Source: Pegea sp. RAD2-039 (lineage: Eukaryota; Chordata; Thaliacea; Salpida; Salpidae). From it: 64,000 nt of DNA. The stretch is from NCBI GenBank assembly GCA_034620365.1, contig JAQGEQ010000058.1:744001-808000 (forward strand). Direction: 5' to 3'. Under the pieces are notes generated by a model. The model was given only the letters and a program-made list of their open reading frames with translations. It had not been told where the DNA came from and searched no databases. Both the position numbers and the translations under genes were made by a program. Below are positions 36,211 to 48,400 of the stretch, piece by piece. Within the stretch, counting starts at the first letter, position 1. The number at the start of each line of letters is the position of its first letter.

Positions 36211-37649
36211 AAAAAAGATTTAGTTATCTTTGTATAAATGATTTATATAACATTATTTATTAGAGAGAATGCAGAAGCCTAATAATGTAGAAGAGGGATA
36301 CGATATAAAAATGAATACTTTGATCTCTGCTTATTTCCTGTAGTAAGCACTTTGAAGTTTAGAATAAATGAAAAAAGGTTTTATTCTTTAAATTTTTATT
36401 TTTATGAAAGTAATGAGAACTTTAAAAACTAATTGTAAATACTCTTAGTATTCACAAAGTTTTAAACATTTTCAGTAGACAAGAAAAGAAAAAGAGACAC
36501 CTCAAGTAGTGCTATTAATATCTATCTGGAAAACTACTTAAAGCACCACATTTTATTTTCAGTCAAATGTTTTGGTTTTAAAAAAGAAAATAACACAGCG
36601 ACGATTATTGACCATTAGAATATGTTTACATAGCAACGGCTATAACAAATTAGAAAATAAATTTGCAAAATATACAGATCAGTAAACTATTTCATCTTGA
36701 GCAGCTGATCATTACCAAGAAAGATCTTACCAATAAACATGTTTAAGAAAACCTACTTTATATATGATATTATTCCTGATCTCTAATTAATTTAGAGAAG
36801 GAACTGAATCGGGCCTTGCAACTTTGTTGATAAAGCAAATATTTCGTTTTTGACAAAAACTCTAAATTGAAGCTTGCCATTTAACCTCAAGTTTTAGTTT
36901 TAGTGTTTCCAACGATAATGCCTAGATTACCATGCAATGAAAGAAAACATCCAGAATAAAGATGGAATTACTGTTTATGTTTTTTGGCTTTGATTATGTC
37001 GAAATGAACAAAAGACACACCTAGCCGCATTTCACATAGGGCTGAAGTTGAGAGTCTTTACTTTTGAGAGTCTTTACTTTTCTTGCACTTTCTTTTTTTT
37101 ATACTTTAGAATTTATTCTGTTTGTACAGCAGGATGAGGGTTTGCCATCAATTACAATTTTGGACGAGCGATTATTCTCTATTCTGGAAACGTGACAGAT
37201 CAAATGAAATCTGTATTCTATGAGAATTCTGGGATTTTGGGTTTGATACTGGGCAACTTACCTCTGACAAGTATATTGCTAATCTCATCACTACTTTCTT
37301 ATAAATGCATCAAATTATATTTTCTACTCTGATACATGAAGTGCCTCATAGTCATTTCGCTGTATATAGTGATGTGAGGATGGAGAAATATTAGCCACAT
37401 GGGTAGGTTGTAAATTTCAGGATATTTCCAAATAACTACTTAATTCTGTAGTCGTGCATACAATCGTTGCTTACTGCAGTTATCAGCCGTCTTTTACAAT
37501 TTAAGAAATCTCTCCAAGAAAATTATTTTCAAGAGTCGTATTTTCTTAGTTTGGATTTGGGTAAAATTTGCAAAAATAAGAGGCCGCAAAACATTGCCTT
37601 TAAAAGTAACTCGAATTCTAAACTAATCTGATTATCCTTTTTCATCATT
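36211..37649. other. intergenic, no gene recognised
   Basis: AT-rich, with a 16-bp unit GAGAGTCTTTACTTTT repeated twice in tandem at 37049-37080. The 37090-37420 stretch is less AT-rich and may be old repeat sequence; no frame is readable. Confidence 0.45.
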
Positions 37650-38033
37650 GTGGTGTAGCGGTTGCCATTATCGCCTACCAAGCGAAAGGTTCCAAGTTAA
37701 AATCCAGCTGAACACATATTGGCGACAACGAAAATTCCATAAAAATCCGTGTAGAAAAGCCTTGTTAGAAGGGGTAAAGGTAGAAGAGGGCCCCAAGAAA
37801 CTGGTAAATGACAACATTTATAAACACAAATTTACAGTCGGAGTTGGAGTCCCAAACGGTCACTGTACGCTGGGTCGTTCTGGCAGTACCTGCATCTCCA
37901 ACCAGACGTAGCTGCATCAACCCGCCTATTACTTTGGCTAACGTGGAGAGTGGAATCCTGCTGCATACTTCCCTGGTAAACATGGAAGGCATATAAATAT
38001 GTAGACTGTTCTCGGCTAACACAGGCCAGAAAA
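37650..38033 (+). repeat. second tRNA-headed repeat family, copy 2
   Basis: Begins GTGGTGTAGCGGTTGCCATT and CGCCTACCAAGCGAAAGGTT, a tRNA-like head whose A-box region is clearer than in copy 1 but whose B box (GGTTCCAAGTTAAAATCC region) is decayed. The body aligns with copy 1 over about 200 bp, ending in CTGTTCTCGGCTAACACAGG. It lies just outside the left arm of the MVP inverted duplication. Confidence 0.65.
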
Positions 38034-38129
38034 AGAATACTTTTCTGAAAACCTTGATATAAAGACCTAGTTAATACTAAACCTTTGATAGAATCCTAAT
38101 TATCCTTTTTAAAACGCAGTTTTGATTAA

Positions 38130-41100
38130 ATAATTTGTATTCAGTTCAGATAAACAATTATAACAAACTTTGGTCTACTTTATTATCATCAAACAGTTTT
38201 TGTCACACAGCAAAAAAATTCGATAGTTTACAAACACTTCCTTCTTTATTAAAAGAGTCAAGATTCAATCGAAAAAAAATCGTGATACAATATAATGTTT
38301 AATAATATATAATCAAATCAAAAGATTTACTAGTGTAGATGAACCTAATCAAAAATTAAAACTAAACACTGTGATAGTAATATTAGAAAATATAAGGCCA
38401 CATATTCAACATAATTACAACCAAACTAACATACTAATTGGTCAGTATGAAATTAAGCATCAGTATCACCAACATCTTTAATTGGCCGATTATTCATCAC
38501 TGAATTTGTAGATTGTAACCCACCAATCAGTCCTTGAGCAGTATTGAAAAGATTAATCGGAGATTTTCCATCAGTAAAAATAGTTGATTGGATACCAAGA
38601 CTTTGGAGAAGCTTCACCTGTTGACAATCGAGTTGAATGTGGCATAAGAGAAAAAGAATTCTGAGCTAACCTGATGATCAGGACCAGAGGTTGCAATTGC
38701 CTTGATAGTATCAGCTCCAATTGCTAAGATTAACTTCTCAAATTTCTCAATCTCAATCTCACTCAGTTCTTTTGTCTTTTCAATCTCCATCTGATATTTC
38801 TCATTCAAGTATTTTAACTCAGCTTCACGGGCCATAGTTAAACGTTCCAGCTCTGACGCCTAGTGATAAAAATGATACAAATCTTGCAATAAAAAACTTG
38901 TATATGAAGTTACATTTTCAATCTCAGCTGCTTCAGCGGCCAAGCGAGCTTTCTCAACAGCTGCCTGTCCTTCAATTCGTGCTGATTCAGCTCTTGATTG
39001 AGCTTCAGCCTTTGCTTGTCCTGTACTCTCTATAGCCGCACTCATTGATTGAAGCTCAAGAAGATCTCGACGTGATCTTTCTGCTGACGCTTGGTCTGCA
39101 ATCTTCTGACGCTCAAGACGACCACGAGCTTCCTGTTCCATTCTATCTGCTTCGTGTCTAATATTTGAATAATTATTAGTAACAGCCTTGGAAACTATCA
39201 ACAGCCTCACTTAGCAGTTGCTTCCTGGGAGTTAGTGGTGATCTCAATGGCTAGTTGAACCGACTTCAACAGAGCATCTCTGGTTCGTTGATCAACTGGT
39301 TCAACTGATTGAATGTCAATCGAAGTCACTCTCAGCTTGTTTTGAGGAAACTCGAACATGTCTCGAACTTTTTTATTTTCATCGACACCAAAAACTGACG
39401 TACGAATGATTCGAGATGAGTTCTACGAAAGAAAAAGTCGCCAGTTGCAACTAAAAACCAGATTAGTTGACCAGATTTAATTTACCTTGTGGAAATCATC
39501 AAAACTGACAGATGCTACTGCTCCACGAATTCGTGAAGCTATTGCCTTACACATGTCACCAACAAAGTCAGGAACACTAAAAAGTTTGGCAGCTTGGTTC
39601 TGATCCATTACAGCAGATGAAGTGTCAAAATGCCTGAAGTTAAAAGGATAGTTTTTTACTAGATATAAAAATACAAGTAGGTAAGTAATCAACCAAAACC
39701 TTCAGAACATTTTTTACTTTAAATAAATATGAAAAATAGGTTGAATCATGAAAATTATAACAACAACAAGTATCATTTATAGAAGTCTAAAAGTGAACTA
39801 ACATCTTAAAGAATGAAAGTTACTAAATTCAAATGTACCAGTTATAAGCAAGTTGTAGAGAAAGTCTGGCATGATCTGATGTCTCAATCGTTATGATATC
39901 GGTGCAAAAGTCAGGTCCAAGCAACAATGCAAGTGATCGAATGGAGTTTGTTTGTTTTGGTTTGCCACCAGATAGGGAAAGTTGAGTAAACTGTTCATCA
40001 GGGCCTAACATCACCAAATGAGGTCCAAAAACAACTCTGTAAATTAGATAAGTATTTTTCATGAATATTTTCAAAACGTTTGTAACTGAGAAATAATTAA
40101 TCTGATTTATTGTAATCTAAGATAATAATAACCTTGCTTTCTTTTCTTTATAATCATATATTTGCACACAAGAATTATGGGGAGCCCGAAAAGTAACCAA
40201 TCGAGTCTTATCTCTGACTTCCAATGAATCTAAAAGACATAATCTATTCATTATATTTGCTTTTATACAGTAAACAACTATACAGTTTTATTGTATCTTG
40301 CTAACTACATATAAATAAACTATTAATGACCATCAGAGCTCTTTCTCTTTCTACTTCTTTCAGTTGATGGATCAACCATCAACAGTTTCTCTACTTCTTC
40401 TGGCAGCTCTTTTTTCCACAACTCTTCATCTTGATTAAGGAGATAAGTTTCACCGCAAATACTGCGCACCTTCAATCAAAATTGATGATTAATAAATATG
40501 ATAAAGCCAATTGCCAAATGTAAAACATTTTCATGGGTTTTGTTAACATTTTACAGAACTTAGCTATTTGAGATATTTAAAGAAATAATTTATTTATACC
40601 AACAAAAAATTTTACGAAAAATCTACAAGTTGAGTTCTTATAGAGCAATGGTTTAAAGTTTTACTGAAAAAAGCTAAATAATTAAAGATATTGTAATGAA
40701 TGTAAGCTACTATTAATTACTTACACTGATACAAAGTAGCATTGCAGAATATTTTTATTAAGGAATTGACAAAAAATATTGGTTAAAGTTATTAAATAAT
40801 CGTAAATTATGCTTTATTTTTGATTTGATAAAAAAAAACGATTAATAAAAAATTTATAAGACTTTCAAATTCAAATAAATAGGCAACTCCTAATAGTTAG
40901 CATCAACTGAAGTATTGTAAGATCGTACTTGTCCGTTTTTCATATTTTGAACATAAATTCCTTCGTTTTCATTCAGTGATATGGACTTCTGTTTTTTAAA
41001 AACACTTACTGAAACCGTTGGTACATAATCACATGGACCTCGAATCAACCATCTATAAATAAATTAACTTTGTCATTTTGATATTAATTTATAGTATTTT

Positions 41101-42850
41101 TTGCTAAAATCTCAAAAAATATAAAAATAATTAAAATTATTAAAATAGTTTCTCATGGTTTTTGCAAAAAATAAGTTTTACAAAAATAAAGTTGAACTGC
41201 ATAAGTCGTAAACACAAACTTTGATGGAACCATGTTAAATATGCAAAACTAACAGGCTTCTACATATACTACACAGTAACAAATAGTTCCAACTTTTCTA
41301 ACTCAATTTTGCTTTTTGTAACTCACTTATCTCCAGGCTTTCTTTCATTACCTTCTTCATCGACACATGATTCAATTGCTTTTAAAATCAAACCTTCATC
41401 TTCTCCTAACACATAAACATCCTAAGAAACGGACACATACTTTAAGAGGTGTATAGCAAGAGTGATCACATAAAATAAATGTGTAGTACCTGAATTCCTG
41501 CTTCAAGTTCTTCTCCAGGTTGTAAAAAGAATGAGCATTCTCCTTTCACCAACCGTTTGCTTCCTAGTTGATTTTTACCATTTTCATCAACAGGATTCAG
41601 AATTACACAATATTGACGAGAAGTCAGTGTTGTTATTTCCACCACACCAACCATCTAACATTTCCATATTTAAATTAAAGCCTTCACTATTTAGAACTGA
41701 TATAGAAACAAAAATATTCAATTAACCTCTTCAAATACATCTGGTATATGAGACCCAGTTTGCTTAATTGTAATCAACCATTCTTCGCCATTCTTTCGTT
41801 CTACTCCAGTGAAATCAGTGAAATTTTCAGTTGCTCTCATATGTATAGCTCTCTACAAGATTACAGTTAGTTGTTATAGCAACAACTCGCAAAGTAATAA
41901 TGTGCCAAACCTTTTCTGTTAAAATTACTGAGGACACTACTTCTTTAACTTCTTCAAACGCTCCAGGAAGATATGCTCCTACCTTTTTTATCAGCCATAC
42001 TTCACCTACACACAAATAATTATCTTGAAACATCTACTAATCTTATAGTATTACATACCAGTTACTCTTGCACACCCTTCCTTATCAACCATTTCTTTTC
42101 GAGCCATTAACTTGATGGCCTGATTCTTCTTAATCACAGTTGCCTTGATAGTTTCTTCGACAGAAACTTCCTTTTGAGGGATGTAAGTTCCTGTGAATGA
42201 TTTTTATTTAAAAGGTTTACTTTAGTTTTTGTTTTAATCTTACCAGGTCCTTCAAACAACCATTCATCACCAGCAACCCGTTGGGTGCCACTTGAATCTA
42301 CAAAGTCCAAATCAGCTTTTAGTCGCAATGCAGTATTTGGCGAAACTATTGTCAACGGAGTAACTTCCTGTAATTAAAAAACTTTTGTTTGACGACAAAC
42401 CTAATTTCCATTTGAACCACTTCACCAACCTTCTTCAAAATTTCACCAGGATACAAAGGAAATGGTTCTTGAGATAATCTTACTTCTTTGTCACCATGAA
42501 GTAACTTAACCTGTCCATGTTGATCAAGAACAGCTTTTCCTTCTTCATTTCTCATAACTGGATTCTCAATGATGCAGTAAAATCGTGGAGGAATTTTGAT
42601 CATTCTTTCAGGATTAAACACTACCCTACAAGAGTAAAGTTTAAGACATGGTCTTTGGCAACAGTAAAGTTGATTATTCATCTAATGTTACTTTTGATTA
42701 TCTTGTTTAAAGAAAGTCTTTGGTCCAACATCCAAACTAGTCACATTTGAGTTCAAATCAAGAACATGAATGTAGAAGTAGGGTGGAATCCGAATAATGG
42801 AGTCATTATTGACTGCTGAAAAAAATTCAGATAAATTTTTTCAAAGATTT
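38130..42850. repeat. left arm of large inverted duplication (MVP)
   Basis: This block is matched in inverse orientation by 45655-50940. By eye, long stretches (exons 2-9 with their introns, exons 15-18, 3' flank) differ by only about one base per hundred. Outer similarity fades near 38130, and inner similarity stops inside MVP intron 1 near 42850. Two internal patches are much more diverged (about 39590-39837 and 40140-40998). Confidence 0.9.
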
Positions 42851-43012
42851 TGGATTTGAAAGAATCTTTTAAAATGTTAACTTTATAATGTTCTAGCGTT
42901 TATTTATGGTGAAAAAATTGTTGATCCTCTTTCTAAGTATAATTAGCAAATAGAACTTACCACCAGTAGCTTCAAAACTCAAGTTTGTGCAATTTGTGAT
43001 ACTCATCTCCAT
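38453..43012 (-). CDS. MVP: major vault protein, copy 1
   Basis: Eighteen exons on the minus strand: 42961-43012, 42692-42815, 42430-42625, 42244-42367, 42059-42190, 41911-42005, 41727-41852, 41490-41654, 41327-41421, 40929-41052, 40331-40469, 40133-40229, 39839-40036, 39486-39633, 39211-39422, 38914-39157, 38671-38859, 38453-38617. Phases join to 874 aa (human 893). MVP builds the barrel of the cytoplasmic vault particle (78 copies). Seen: [14 protein letters not shown] at the N-end, successive MVP repeats with [32 protein letters not shown] and DKWLIRGP signatures, the shoulder domain with [34 protein letters not shown] and [20 protein letters not shown], the Ala/Glu-rich coiled-coil cap helix and a C-terminal [12 protein letters not shown]. 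Exon 1 ([17 protein letters not shown]) differs from copy 2. Exon 2 begins at a CAGCAG tandem acceptor. An acceptor-like CAG lies 15 nt before the ATG; a poly(A) signal is at 38245-38250. Confidence 0.95.
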
Positions 43013-43027
43013 ACAATTATTTTAAAC

Positions 43028-45448
43028 CTGAGATATATGAAAGCAATAAGTAATTTTTACATTAAGTTTTTTTACAAAAAATAGTAAAAATTTTAGTTGA
43101 AGATTGCGTTGTCAGATAGATTGCACACACTTAAAGGATTGTCTTTCACTGACAATAACCACAAGCTTTTAAAGAGAACAGTGTGCGTATGAATCGTCTG
43201 TAAAGGAACTATTCAATTTTATAAGTGCCACAAAAAGTATTATTAAATTGAAAAAGAGCTAAGTTTTACTCTATTCACACAGTTTGATTAGAAACATGGT
43301 TCTAGTAGAAAGTCTCATATTTATTTACAAAAATATATGTTTTTTAATCATGCATAAGCAGCTTTAGTTTTTTATTTTGTATAATATCAGCATTTAACTC
43401 TTGGGTTTTTAACTTCTTACGGCTTGAAAACTATTTGTTTAAATCTAGATGTTATTAAGAACATAAGTTAACAACACAAATGAAAAACTATTGGTGTACT
43501 AGTAAGGAAATATTTAGATAAAAAAAGAATTCCTTAAGTTTAATGAGTTTCTTGGTGCAGATTCAGTTGTAATTTTGAAAGTTATTTTCCTACTGAAAAT
43601 TGATTTAATAAACATGTATGTCAATGCAGAATCATCTTAGTGTTTGCTATCAAATTAGAATTTGTGTCCGTTGGTAGTCGGTTACATTTACAAGGATTAA
43701 AAAGAGATTTGTTTCAGTAAAGTCTCAGAGACCTTTGTTTCATTTATGTATTACAATTTATGCGAAAGAGGTTGCCTAAAAAGACTACTTTTCGCTAATA
43801 CGCATTCTCACAAATAGTACCTATTATATATAATTAAATGGAAATATAAAAAGAAAAAGATGTGAATCATGGTATTTCACTTGTCCCAAAAACATATAAC
43901 TGAAAGAAATTACAAAGAATGTTACTAATATAAAAAAGAGAAAAAATCACAGTTTAGAAATGGCAATGTTGGCAATATTATAATGGTCCAACTTCTGCTT
44001 AAGCAACGCGACCGATTCTGACATGACGATGTCTCATGGCAGCTGGTTCCAAGTACTAATTGTGTGGTTTGAGAAAAAATTCGCTCTGATTAACGTACCA
44101 GATGATATGAGCTTAGAAGGTGTAAAGTGTGTCATATGAGTTGATATAAATTGAAAGAAGGGCTAATGGAAAGGAAAGCATCGAATTTAAGGTCAATTAA
44201 ATTGTAGATGATTTTTTAAATAAGAATTAAGTCGTATTTAATCCGTCGAACTTTCAAAGTTTCCAAATTTAAGAAGCTTAGACGATGTTTTAACTCTTGT
44301 TAAAAACACAAAGTTTTCGAATGAAATCAGATATTGGGCTATATAACTCCTTACATAGTTTGTTTTTTTTCATTTAAAAGATATATTTAAAAATGAAAAA
44401 TTCATACCAATGTAATCCATTAATTTTTAATTGGTTTTTTGTTATTTAGCTAAAAGATTTCTTTCTTTCAGTAAATAATCCAATTTATCGAAAAAGATGA
44501 AAAAATTGTTTGAGACAATTAGCATAGTTTAGCCAATGCTTTCATGTATTTGGGAGAAATTCGGAGTTTTGCGTCTCCTAGAAGTGTTATTATAGTTATA
44601 CTAGACTAACAAGGCTTTTCTTAGGGGGTTTTCCAGGTCGCACACATCTTATAAATTAAATAAATGGAAGAATACTGTTGCAGTGGGGTTTAATTTCAGT
44701 CCATAAAAAACTCAATGTGCAATTGTTTTAAATGAGAGATTTGTTTAAAAATTAGCTCTTGACTATTGTGGATTAAATGTTTATAGAATTAAATAATATA
44801 CATATTTTTTAAGTCTTATTTGTTACCTGTTTTATTTTCTGTTCATCTTAATCCAAATTACAATAACGTTGTTTCATTGAGTATCTTAAGTTTACCAAAA
44901 TACTTTATAAGGAATAAAGTTTAAACGTCATTTTCGTAACTAAAATCATGAAAACGTAAGCAACGGTTTTGTTTATATAAATCGCTAAACAATTGGATCA
45001 ATGTAAAGTTACTCTTTTGTAGTTGATACTTTTATTATTGATATTGTTACTTAAATTCTCAATGATTTTTATATAATTATTTTTGTAGATAAACTTATAC
45101 TAAATTTTAACTGAATATAATCTATAATTTCTATTTTGTTCTGCATTTCTTTCTTAATTATTTCTATTAATTATATTATTTGTAAAGATGTTGTTATAGA
45201 AGGGTGATTTTTCAAACATTCTTCTTACTTTTTTTTTTAAATAAAACAATTATTTTTGATATTTTGTCAGTTTTATTGTTGAAAATTGTACTAAAATCTA
45301 ATTTTCAAGTAATAATGATGATTTCATGTTATGATGTATCCACTATTACAAATTATGATGTATTTGTTTTGTTAAAAATTATTTTAGCGGTGAAGTATTG
45401 TTATTTTCATAAAGTTAAAATTTTTAGCAATTAAATTGTTTTTAAAAG
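43028..45448. other. spacer between head-to-head MVP genes
   Basis: 2.4 kb between the two start codons, serving as the likely bidirectional promoter region. It is AT-rich and contains LINE copy C (43753-44300). No other gene seen; the plus-strand frame at 45204-45434 has no recognisable feature. Confidence 0.5.
43753..44300 (-). mobile_element. LINE copy C, 5'-truncated
   Basis: Same family as copy B. The tail (TTTATGCGAAAGAGGTTGCC, CGCTAATACGCATTCTCAC) is at its left end, followed by 3' UTR and the C-terminal segment of ORF2 (GGCAGCTGGTTCCAAGTAC). It ends in GACGATGTTTTAACTC near 44300. About 0.55 kb, without reverse transcriptase. Confidence 0.85.
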
Positions 45449-48400
45449 ATGGCCATGAGCAAAAAAAATATTCTGAGTTTGTCTACAGGTAATATTGTTG
45501 TATTAGTTTTGGTTTAAACTTCCTTAGAGTTGCTAAAATTAATAAACTTGTAAATAAAGTAATTATAAACTTATATTTAATTTAATTTGACTTTATAAAC
45601 ATAGAATTTTTGTAATTTTTTTACACCAAAAGTATTTAAAAAGGCTGCTTTCATATCTACAATCTTTGACAAAATTTATCTGAATTTTTTTCAGCAGTCA
45701 ATAATGACTCCATTATTCGGATTCCACCCTACTTCTACATTCATGTTCTTGATTTGAACTCAAATGTGACTAGTTTGGATGTTGGACCAAAGACTTTCTT
45801 TAAACAAGATAATCAAAAGTAACATTAGATGAATAATCAACTTTACTGTTGCCAAAGACCATGTCTTAAACTTTACTCTTGTAGGGTAGTGTTTAATCCT
45901 GAAAGAATGATCAAAATTCCTCCACGATTTTACTGCATCATTGAGAATCCAGTTATGAGAAATGAAGAAGGAAAAGCTGTTCTTGATCAACATGGACAGG
46001 TTAAGTTACTTCATGGTGACAAAGAAGTAAGATTATCTCAAGAACCATTTCCTTTGTATCCTGGTGAAATTTTGAAGAAGGTTGGTGAAGTGGTTCAAAT
46101 GGAAATTAGGTTTGTCGTCAAACAAAAGTTTTTAATTACAGGAAGTTACTCCGTTGACAATAGTTTCGCCAAATACTGCATTGCGACTAAAAGCTGATTT
46201 GGACTTTGTAGATTCAAGTGGCAATCAACGGGTGGCTGGTGATGAATGGTTGTTTGAAGGACCTGGTAAGATTAAAACAAAAACTAAAGTAAACCTTTTA
46301 AATAAAAATCATTCACAGGAACTTACATCCCTCAAAAGGAAGTTTCTGTTGAAGAAACTATCAAGGCAACTGTGATTAAGAAGAATCAGGCCATCAAGTT
46401 AATGGCTCGAAAAGAAATGGTTGATAAGGAAGGGTGTGCAAGAGTAACTGGTATGTAATACTATAAGATTAGTAGATGTTTCAAGATAATTATTTGTGTG
46501 TAGGTGAAGTATGGCTGATAAAAAAGGTAGGAGCATATCTTCCTGGAGCGTTTGAAGAAGTTAAAGAAGTAGTGTCATCAGTAATTTTAACAGAAAAGGT
46601 TTGGCACATTATTACTTTGCGAGTTGTTGCTATAACAACTAACTGTAATCTTGTAGAGAGCTATACATATGAGAGCAACTGAAAATTTCACTGATTTCAC
46701 TGGAGTAGAACGAAAGAATGGCGAAGAATGGTTGATTACAATTAAGCAAACTGGGTCTCATATACCAGATGTATTTGAAGAGGTTAATTGAATATTTTTG
46801 TTTCTATATCAGTTCTAAATATTGAAGGCTTTAATTTAAATATGTAAGTGTTAGATGGTTGGTGTGGTGGAAATAACAACACTGACTTCTCGTCAATATT
46901 GTGTAATTCTGAATCCTGTTGATGAAAATGGTAAAAATCAACTAGGAAGCAAACGGTTGGTGAAAGGAGAATGCTCATTCTTTTTACAACCTGGAGAAGA
47001 ACTTGAAGCAGGAATTCAGGTACTACACATTTATTTTATGTGATCACTCTTGCTATACACCTCTTAAAGTATGTGTCCGTTTCTTAGGATGTTTATGTGT
47101 TAGGAGAAGATGAAGGTTTGATTTTAAAAGCAATTGAATCATGTGTCGATGAAGAAGGTAATGAAAGAAAGCCTGGAGATAAGTGAGTTACAAAAAGCAA
47201 AATTGAGTTAGAAAAGTTGGAACTATTTGTTACTGTGTAGTATATGTAGAAGCCTGTTAGTTTTGCATATTTAACATGGTTCCATCAAAGTTTGCGTTTA
47301 TGACTTATGCAGTTCAACTTTATTTTTGTAAAACTTATTTTTTGCAAAAACCATGAGAAACTATTTTAATAATTTTAATTATTTTTATATTTTTTGAGAT
47401 TTTAGCAAAAAATACTATAAATTAATATCAAAATGACAAAGTTAATTTATTTATAGATGGTTGATTCGAGGTCCATGTGATTATGTACCAACGGTTTCAG
47501 TAAGTGTTTTTGCACAACGAAAAACAATCTCATTAGACGAAAACGAAGGAATTTATGTTCGGAATATGAAAAATGGACAAGTACTGAAATTCTCATCATA
47601 TTTCTATAATTTTATATAAAGTTTTCACTCAATAACATTGCTTAAAAGTTTTAGAAACAGTTTATGAAACCAATAATCTAAAACATAGCATTATTATTTT
47701 GTATCAGTAATTGAAAGTAGCTTACATTGATTACATTATCTTTATTTAATTGAAGCTTTTTCTTCAGTAAAATTGTAAATCAGTGTTCTTTAAAAATTTA
47801 ATTTGTAGATTTTATCTGAAATGTTTATTTTTTGTTGCTTAAATGAAATATTTCTTTAAATATCTCAAATAGATAAATTCTGTTAAATGTTAACAACGCC
47901 CTTCAGAATGTTTTACATTTGGCAATTGGCTTTATAATATTCATTAATCATCAATTTTGATTGAAGGTGCGTAGTATTTGCGGTGAAACTTATCTCCTTA
48001 ATCAAGATGAAGAGTTATGGAAGAAAGAGCTGCCAAAAGAAGTAGAGAAACTGTTGATTGTTGATCCATTGACTGATCGAAACACAAGATGTAAAAATCA
48101 AGGTTAGGAATCTTACCTTAACTAAATCAAATAGTAGATCAAAATAATCTACTCAACTTGTTTATTTGTCTGATTTGATTTGATGATCAAATCTTGTTTT
48201 GTAGAATCAGTGAGAGTCAGAGATGAAACTCGAGTAGTTACCTTCAGAGTTCCCCATAATGCTTGTGTGCAAATATATGATTATAAGGATAAGAAAGCAA
48301 GGTTATTATTATCGTAGATTACAATAAATCAGATTTATTATTTCTCAGTTACAAACTTTTTGAAAATATTCATGAAAAATACTTATCTAATTTACAGAGT

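Noticed and set aside
42517..42750. Antisense open frames inside MVP exons (identical pairs at 42517-42750 and 45760-45993)
   Set aside because: They are reverse-strand shadows of MVP exons 2-3, duplicated because the gene is duplicated.
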